A DNA stretch of 28,347 nucleotides from CAXTTV01 sp964247295 (GTDB lineage: Bacteria > Chloroflexota > Ktedonobacteria > Ktedonobacterales > Ktedonobacteraceae), in contig CAXTTV010000044.1 of the NCBI GenBank assembly GCA_964247295.1, positions 1-28,347 on the forward strand, read 5' to 3'. The notes beneath the pieces are model-generated. The model had not been told where the DNA came from. It did no database searches and saw only the letters and a list, made by a program, of their open reading frames with translations. The position numbers were made by a program, and so were the translations under genes. Of this stretch, positions 23,669 to 28,347 are shown piece after piece; the first letter of the stretch is position 1, and each line of letters opens with the position of its first letter.

Positions 23669-24031
23669 CCATTCAAAAATTGTAACTGTAATCGGGTCCT
23701 TTAGTGTTGAGTGTAATACAGAATACACCTATACCTCCTTTTCTTTATGGAAAAGAGGACCCCTAAAAATTATAGGTACAATCTATGTTCTCATTCAATC
23801 ACGCTTCTCTATTTTTCCCGCCCTGCTGACAATTCCGGCAATTGTGTTAACTGCTTTGAACCAGGGTGCCAGACACAGACTACCCCTCCCCGTGTCTGAA
23901 TGGCCTCAGTCTCAGGCTAGCATACAATAATAAACTCTACGTGATACAATTTCATTGAAGTTTAAGGACAACCGTCCTCCCCCACTACGATTACCTATTC
24001 ATCCTGACATGATAGAGGAGATATAATATAT
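23669..24031. other. Intergenic region before arcA with several inverted repeats
   Basis: No gene is supported here. Inverted repeats are GGGTCCT (23694-23700) with AGGACCC (23756-23762), within which GTGTA/TACAC (23711-23728) and CTTTTC/GAAAAG pair; and CAGACAC (23870-23876) with GTGTCTG (23892-23898). None has a U-tract. The first may mark the 3' end of the HD-GYP transcript; the second lies in the putative arcA leader. No clear promoter or ArgR-type operator could be picked. Confidence 0.45.
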
Positions 24032-25270
24032 ATGGACAGCTCTAATCCAGTTCATGTGCATTCTGAGATCGGTCGGTTACGTACGGTTGTGCTGCATCGC
24101 CCCGGCAAAGAACTGGAGAACTTGATCCCCGAGTACCTTGGCCGTCTCCTCTTCGATGATATCCCCTATCTTCCCGAGATCCAAAGGGAGCACGATGTTT
24201 TTGCCCAGGTGCTGCGTGAGCGCGATATCCAGGTCCTCTATCTCGGTGAAATGGCGACACAGGCCCTCCATTCTCGTGAGGTCCGTGAACAATTTATAGA
24301 TCAGCTTTTAATAGATTGCTCTCGCGAAAGTCCTAGATTGTGCAGCCAATTAAGTGCTTACCTGCTCGATCTTCCCACCGGGGTGATGATTGATAAGGTG
24401 ATGACGGGTATTCGTAAAAACGAATTACCAGAGATCAAGCACACGCACCTCTATGAACTGGTCGATGATCAGTATCCGTTCTATCTCGACCCTATGCCAA
24501 ATCTCTACTTTACTCGCGATCCCGCTGCTTCTATGGGACACGGCGTCTCGATTAATCGCATGTCCAGGCAAGCTCGTCGCCGCGAGTCTCTGTTCATGCA
24601 GTATATTATCCAACACCATCCACTTTTTGAAGGCAAAAATGTGCCTGCCTGGTACAATGTGGATATGCCCTTCTCGACTGAGGGCGGCGATCAGCTTGTG
24701 TTGAGCAAAGAGGTGCTGGCCATAGGTATCAGCGAGCGAACACAGGCCCAGGCTGTCGAGGCGCTGGCCCTCAAGCTTTTCAAGGCGAACTCCGGCTTCA
24801 AAAAGGTGCTGGCAATTGAGATCCCCAAGACTCGCGCCTTTATGCATCTGGATACGGTCTTTACTATGGTTGACTACAATAAGTTCACAATGCATGCTCA
24901 GGCGGTTAAAACAAATAACGATATGCGGATCTTTGTTCTTGAGCCAGATGATAATGAGGGAACCCTCCATATTGAGAAGCGCAATAATTTGGTGGAGACG
25001 CTGAAAGAGGTTCTGCATCTGAGTGAGATCGAGATGATCCCCTGCGGTGGTAGCGATGTGATTGCGGCAGCCCGCGAACAGTGGAATGACGGCTCCAATA
25101 CGCTGGCGATCTCACCCGGCGCTGTGATAACCTATGATCGCAATACGGTCTCAAACAGGCTGCTGCGAGAGCGTGGTGTTGAGGTTCTTGAGGTCTCCAG
25201 CTCCGAAATGTCTCGTGGCCGGGGCGGCCCCCGTTGTATGAGTATGCCGATTGTTCGTGACGATATCTAA
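24032..25270 (+). CDS. arcA: Arginine deiminase
   Basis: A 412-residue guanidino-group hydrolase of the amidinotransferase fold that converts arginine to citrulline and ammonia, first step of the arginine deiminase (ADI) pathway. Conserved segments include FTRDPAA (TRDP 161-164), EGGD (217-220), the His-containing HLDTVF (272-277), and the nucleophile C402 in RCMSMPI, near the C-terminus as usual. Length is standard. The start has AGGAG about 11 bases upstream in a T/A-rich context (ATATAATATAT). It is the first gene of arcA-arcB-arcC, spaced 59 bases from arcB. In many bacteria ADI genes are induced at low oxygen or by arginine; no such site was recognised here. Confidence 0.96.
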   Translation: MDSSNPVHVHSEIGRLRTVVLHRPGKELENLIPEYLGRLLFDDIPYLPEIQREHDVFAQVLRERDIQVLYLGEMATQALHSREVREQFIDQLLIDCSRESPRLCSQLSAYLLDLPTGVMIDKVMTGIRKNELPEIKHTHLYELVDDQYPFYLDPMPNLYFTRDPAASMGHGVSINRMSRQARRRESLFMQYIIQHHPLFEGKNVPAWYNVDMPFSTEGGDQLVLSKEVLAIGISERTQAQAVEALALKLFKANSGFKKVLAIEIPKTRAFMHLDTVFTMVDYNKFTMHAQAVKTNNDMRIFVLEPDDNEGTLHIEKRNNLVETLKEVLHLSEIEMIPCGGSDVIAAAREQWNDGSNTLAISPGAVITYDRNTVSNRLLRERGVEVLEVSSSEMSRGRGGPRCMSMPIVRDDI

Positions 25271-25329
25271 AATTTCCACCTCCGTTTTTTTGTTCAGTCA
25301 TTTTGTTACGACAAAGGAGTATCAAGCCA

Positions 25330-26325
25330 ATGGGTTTCAATCTTAAGGGACGTAGCCTGCTTAATCTCGATGATTTCACTCCCAAGGAGATCCAATATTT
25401 GATCGATCTTGCTGCCGAGCTGAAATGGCAGAAGGCCGCTGGTATCTTTCCTAAAAATCTTCTGAATAAGAATATTGCTTTGCTTTTCGAGAAGCCTTCC
25501 ACGCGTACTCGCTGTGCTTTTACGGTTGCCTGCATTGATGAGGGAGCCCATCCCGAATATCTCGGTAAAGGGGATATCCAGCTTGGTAAGAAGGAGTCAG
25601 TGGCGGACACTGCTCACGTCCTGGGCCGGATGTTTGATGGCATTCAGTTTCGCGGCTTTAAGCATGAAACGGTGGTTGAACTGGCAAAATATGCCGGGGT
25701 GCCTGTCTGGAACGGTCTGACCGATGCCTACCATCCCACTCAGATCCTCGCTGACTTCCTGACGATCCAGGAACATCTGGGTCGCCTGAAGGGTGTGAAG
25801 CTGGTCTATGCCGGCGACGGTCGAAATAATATGGGTAATACGCTCTTAATTGGAGCCGCGAAGATGGGGCTGGATTTCCGTCTGGTCTCCCCACCTGAGC
25901 TGGTCCCTGAGAAGTCGCTACTCGATTATGCTCAAAACGTGGCTCAGGAGACGGGCGCAAAGATTTCGGTGACGGCGAATGTCGCTGAGGGTGTGAAGAA
26001 TGCCGATGCAATCTACACTGATGTCTGGGTCTCAATGGGCGAGGAAGATCAATATGAGCAACGTATTAATCTGCTGAAGCCTTTCCAGGTGAATCGCGAG
26101 ATGTTTGATCTCACTGGAAATCCGGATTGTCTGTTCCTGCACTGCTTGCCAGCTTTCCATGATCTCAATACGAGCGTTGGTCAGGAGATTTACGAGAAGT
26201 ACGGCCTGAAGGAAATGGAGGTCACCGATGAGATTTTCCAGAGCAAGAACTCGGTGGTTTTCGATGAGGCCGAGAACCGTATGCATACAATTAAAGCGGT
26301 AATGGTCGCGACGCTGGGAAAATAA
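25330..26325 (+). CDS. arcB: Ornithine carbamoyltransferase, catabolic
   Basis: A 331-residue carbamoyltransferase that in this pathway phosphorolyses citrulline to ornithine and carbamoyl phosphate. It has the carbamoyl phosphate motif STRTR (57-61), HPTQ, a DVWVSMGEE segment, and HCLP (the ornithine-side Cys loop). The start at 25330 is chosen because AAAGGAG (25312-25318) lies 11 bases ahead; a TTG at 25303 gives a 9-residue extension without support. The catabolic role rests on its location between arcA and arcC; anabolic argF-type function is not excluded from sequence alone. Confidence 0.95.
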   Translation: MGFNLKGRSLLNLDDFTPKEIQYLIDLAAELKWQKAAGIFPKNLLNKNIALLFEKPSTRTRCAFTVACIDEGAHPEYLGKGDIQLGKKESVADTAHVLGRMFDGIQFRGFKHETVVELAKYAGVPVWNGLTDAYHPTQILADFLTIQEHLGRLKGVKLVYAGDGRNNMGNTLLIGAAKMGLDFRLVSPPELVPEKSLLDYAQNVAQETGAKISVTANVAEGVKNADAIYTDVWVSMGEEDQYEQRINLLKPFQVNREMFDLTGNPDCLFLHCLPAFHDLNTSVGQEIYEKYGLKEMEVTDEIFQSKNSVVFDEAENRMHTIKAVMVATLGK

Positions 26326-26346
26326 TCGCTGTCGAAAGAGAAAAAG

Positions 26347-27318
26347 ATGTCAAGAATTGTGATTGCGCTCGGCGGAAACGCGATTCAGAAAGATAAAGAT
26401 CAGGTCTCAGCCGAGGCTCAAAAAAAAGTCATTGGACAGTCTATTGATCCCCTACTCGATCTGGTGGAGCAGGGATACGAGGTGATTGTCACTCATGGCA
26501 ACGGTCCTCAGGTCGGCAATCTGCTCTTACAACAGACAGCCGCTGAATCTGATACATTGCCAGCAATGCTCCTGGATACCTGTGGCGCAATGAGCCAGGG
26601 GATGATTGGCTATTGGATGCAACAGGCTCTGACGGTTGGTCTAGCCCGACGTGGGATCAATAAAGTCTGCGCGACCATTATTACTCAGACACTGGTTGAT
26701 GCCAAAGATAAAGCTTTTCAGCATCCTTCTAAGCCAATCGGCCCCTTCTACTCAGAAGAGGAGGCGAAAAAAATCGGCCATGAAAAGGGCTATGCCTTTA
26801 AAGAGGATTCTGGGCGTGGCTGGCGGCGCGTGGTTCCATCGCCCAGGCCCCAAAAGATTCTTGAGCAAGAGATTATTTCAGAGCTGGTCGGGAAAGGTAA
26901 TCTGATCATCTGTGCGGGCGGCGGTGGGGTCCCGGTTATTCGCAAGGATGATGGGGGGTTGGAAGGCGTCGAGGCCGTAATCGACAAAGATTTGGTCGCT
27001 GCTCGTCTGGCGGAGTTTACAGACGCCGACACCTTGTTGATCCTCACGGCAGTCGATGAGGTAATGCTTAATTTCCACAAGCCGGATCAAAAGGTATTGA
27101 AGACCGTCTCCGCCGACGAGATGCATAAGTATATTACTCAGGGACATTTCGCGCCAGGGAGTATGCTCCCCAAGGTGGAGGCAGCCCTGCAATTTGTGGA
27201 GAGCCGACCTGGACGCGTCTCGATCATCACCTCACTGGGGAAAATCGTTGAGGCCCTGAAGGGAGAGGCCGGCACCCATCTCAGTATGAACACCAGCAAG
27301 GCTCCCGCGACCCGCTAA
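26347..27318 (+). CDS. arcC: Carbamate kinase
   Basis: A 323-residue amino-acid-kinase-fold enzyme that transfers the phosphoryl group of carbamoyl phosphate to ADP, giving ATP, ammonia and CO2, the energy-yielding step of the ADI pathway. The N-terminus RIVIALGGNAI carries the nucleotide/substrate GGNA loop (9-12); THGNGPQVGN follows (about residues 50-60), then AGGGGVPV and IDKDLVAARLA, all typical. Length matches the family. It starts 21 bases after arcB, with only a weak GAAAGAG upstream, suggesting coupling or reinitiation. No ArcD arginine-ornithine antiporter gene follows, so exchange must be handled elsewhere. Confidence 0.95.
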   Translation: MSRIVIALGGNAIQKDKDQVSAEAQKKVIGQSIDPLLDLVEQGYEVIVTHGNGPQVGNLLLQQTAAESDTLPAMLLDTCGAMSQGMIGYWMQQALTVGLARRGINKVCATIITQTLVDAKDKAFQHPSKPIGPFYSEEEAKKIGHEKGYAFKEDSGRGWRRVVPSPRPQKILEQEIISELVGKGNLIICAGGGGVPVIRKDDGGLEGVEAVIDKDLVAARLAEFTDADTLLILTAVDEVMLNFHKPDQKVLKTVSADEMHKYITQGHFAPGSMLPKVEAALQFVESRPGRVSIITSLGKIVEALKGEAGTHLSMNTSKAPATR

Positions 27319-27325
27319 ACGCGTG

Positions 27326-27360
27326 GGGCTCCGTTTCTAGTAAAACCAGAAGCGGAGCCC
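27326..27360 (+). terminator. Hairpin after arcC
   Basis: GGGCTCCG (27326-27333) pairs with CGGAGCCC (27353-27360), extendable by TTTCT/AGAAG within the loop. It follows the arcC stop by a few bases and probably ends the operon, but it lacks a U-tract (ACTAGTAAG follows). Confidence 0.6.
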
Positions 27361-27419
27361 ACTAGTAAGAATACTTAGAGAGAAATCAAAGCTTGGTAGT
27401 AGAAAATTCAAAAAAATGC

Positions 27420-27448
27420 TTGACAACCTTTGGGTGATCTGGTATCCT
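27420..27448 (+). promoter_or_regulatory. Sigma70 promoter of tRNA-Ser
   Basis: A consensus -35 TTGACA (27420-27425) is followed after 17 bases by a -10 TATCCT (27443-27448), 36 bases ahead of the tRNA 5' end. This is one of only two near-consensus promoters noted in the window. Confidence 0.8.
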
Positions 27449-27483
27449 TTGGCGTGTAGAATAAGTAGTTCTGCGAACTATAC

Positions 27484-27570
27484 GGAGAGGTCGCATAGTG
27501 GCCTAGTGCGCTCGCCTGCTAAGTGAGTAGGGGTGAAAACCTCTCGTGGGTTCAAATCCCACCCTCTCCG
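27484..27570 (+). tRNA. tRNA-Ser (anticodon GCU)
   Basis: An 87-base class II tRNA. Acceptor stem GGAGAGG pairs with CCTCTCC (27563-27569); discriminator G27570. The anticodon loop CTGCTAA gives GCT at 27518-27520, reading AGC/AGU. A long variable arm (GGGGTGAAAACCTC) and the T-arm GTGGGTTCAAATCCCAC are present. CCA is not encoded. Confidence 0.97.
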
Positions 27571-27598
27571 CTCACATCTAAGTCTTTACATAATAATT

Positions 27599-27628
27599 GC
27601 TTGAATACTCAGATATTCAGGCTTTTTT
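27599..27628 (+). terminator. Terminator of tRNA-Ser
   Basis: A 9-bp stem (GCTTGAATA, 27599-27607, with TATTCAGGC, 27614-27622, one G-T pair) has a 6-base loop and is followed by TTTTTT. It lies 29 bases after the tRNA end. Confidence 0.82.
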
Positions 27629-27819
27629 ATTTTCCTCATCACATCCCTCTTTCACTGGCTTGACTCCTATTGATTCGAGTATGAACTGGCCTTGAAGAAT
27701 TTCTAAGTCCTTTTTTCAGATTATTATGCCGAAACTCAAAAATCATCATAAATATATTAATACATTTTTAATTTGTATTGATTGATATAATTATATTATC
27801 TATAATTTAAAGGAAAAAT
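27629..27819. other. AT-rich intergenic region between tRNA-Ser and the endonuclease gene
   Basis: About 190 bases with increasing AT content, including a long A/T stretch directly before the endonuclease start. No gene or clear promoter is seen. The abrupt shift in composition suggests that DNA of different origin begins here. Confidence 0.4.
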
Positions 27820-28326
27820 ATGAAAGATACATCACAACAAGGTTTAATCTCTCATACCGCTGTTCTACATCGACTGATACAACTTGGATTTGAAGTATTA
27901 TTACCCTGGGCAGATCACCTGGGTTATGATCTCGCATATTATGAAACTATTGAGCATAGAAACCTTGGGTTTTTCGTTCACCGGGAAGCACATCTTGTGC
28001 GTATTCAAGCAAAAACTGGCCGTATTGCGAAAGGTGGAACAAGCTTTGATTTCAATACCGTCTCTGTCACAACTAATGGGAAAGGGGCAAATCATCGAAA
28101 GCGAGGCTATGTGGGAAAGGCTGAATACTTTGGAGTCTATGTGCCAGATAATGGAAAAGTGTATAAGATTCCAGTTAATAGTGCTCCTCAAACGGGAGGA
28201 ATGACTCTTCGCTTTAAAGAGGCGGGAGTGATACGCAGCAATGGTAGGCAAAGCTGGCATGTACCTTATGAGGAGGCGATAACAAGTGGAGTAAAATACA
28301 ACTGGGCGGAAGACTTTGAGCTGTAA
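27820..28326 (+). CDS. PD-(D/E)XK endonuclease-like protein
   Basis: A 168-residue protein resembling the small PD-(D/E)XK endonuclease family found with group I introns and as stand-alone genes. It shows an N-terminal helix AVLHRLIQLGFEVLLPW, acidic D37 in GYDLAYY, and RIQAKTG with Q63-A-K65 as the variant (D/E/Q)XK core, then KAEYFGVYVPDNGKVYKIPV and a basic segment around residue 92. DNA cleavage is inferred from family pattern only. Codon use is more AT-rich than neighbouring genes and the upstream 100 bases are very AT-rich, with AAAGGA before the ATG. It lies 250 bases after tRNA-Ser, a frequent site for integration, which suggests transfer. No intron or partner methylase is visible before the window ends. 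Confidence 0.72.
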   Translation: MKDTSQQGLISHTAVLHRLIQLGFEVLLPWADHLGYDLAYYETIEHRNLGFFVHREAHLVRIQAKTGRIAKGGTSFDFNTVSVTTNGKGANHRKRGYVGKAEYFGVYVPDNGKVYKIPVNSAPQTGGMTLRFKEAGVIRSNGRQSWHVPYEEAITSGVKYNWAEDFEL

Positions 28327-28347
28327 TAAAAATAAAATTATAAATGC

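Noticed and set aside
1..28347. CRISPR array
   Set aside because: No regularly spaced direct repeats with unique spacers were found; the hairpins and the GTCGTT repeat do not have array structure.

Overview
This window looks like chromosomal DNA of a Ktedonobacteria-type Chloroflexota (Ktedonobacter or relative). I infer this from an IscB element (abundant in that group), a LysW-dependent lysine pathway, a KimA-like permease with strong resemblance to bacterial K+/amino-acid transporters, and mixed moderate-GC coding. No rRNA or taxonomic marker is present, so the assignment is an inference.

Layout. Positions 154-2197 (minus) hold a two-TM extracytoplasmic sensor-like protein and a DUF4388-type protein. 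A DtxR/MntR-family metalloregulator (2515-3234, minus) is divergent from an M20 dipeptidase (3445-4836, plus). A hairpin-rich convergent spacer separates the peptidase from a small NTF2/SnoaL-like protein (5106-5543, minus). Next comes a KimA-like APC permease with a duplicated cytosolic domain (5625-8180, minus), then a two-gene plus-strand unit of a small membrane protein and a YtrA-type GntR regulator (8356-9149).

The centre (9279-18954, plus) is one compact operon for lysine synthesis by the LysW-carried alpha-aminoadipate route. A sigma70-like promoter and a T-box leader with an AAG (Lys) specifier precede lysW, lysX, lysY, lysZ, a fused lysJ-lysK, homocitrate synthase, lysT, lysU and a lysB-type dehydrogenase. 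Most junctions overlap by a few bases, suggesting translational coupling. All steps are present except the aminoadipate aminotransferase (LysN), which must be encoded elsewhere. The T-box implies that uncharged tRNA-Lys switches the operon on.

On the opposite strand follow two near-identical class I methyltransferases (18999-20817) and an IscB element (about 20985-22486) with intact RuvC and HNH residues and a structured putative omega-RNA. A coiled-coil HD-GYP phosphodiesterase (22772-23668, plus) follows. The arginine deiminase pathway arcA-arcB-arcC (24032-27318, plus) would make ATP from arginine. The window ends with tRNA-Ser(GCU), with its own promoter and terminator, and an AT-rich, probably transferred PD-(D/E)XK endonuclease-like gene.

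The most notable items are the intact IscB/omega-RNA locus, the LysJ-LysK fusion under a lysine T-box, the duplicated regulatory domain of the permease, and the 21-residue repeats in the HD-GYP protein.
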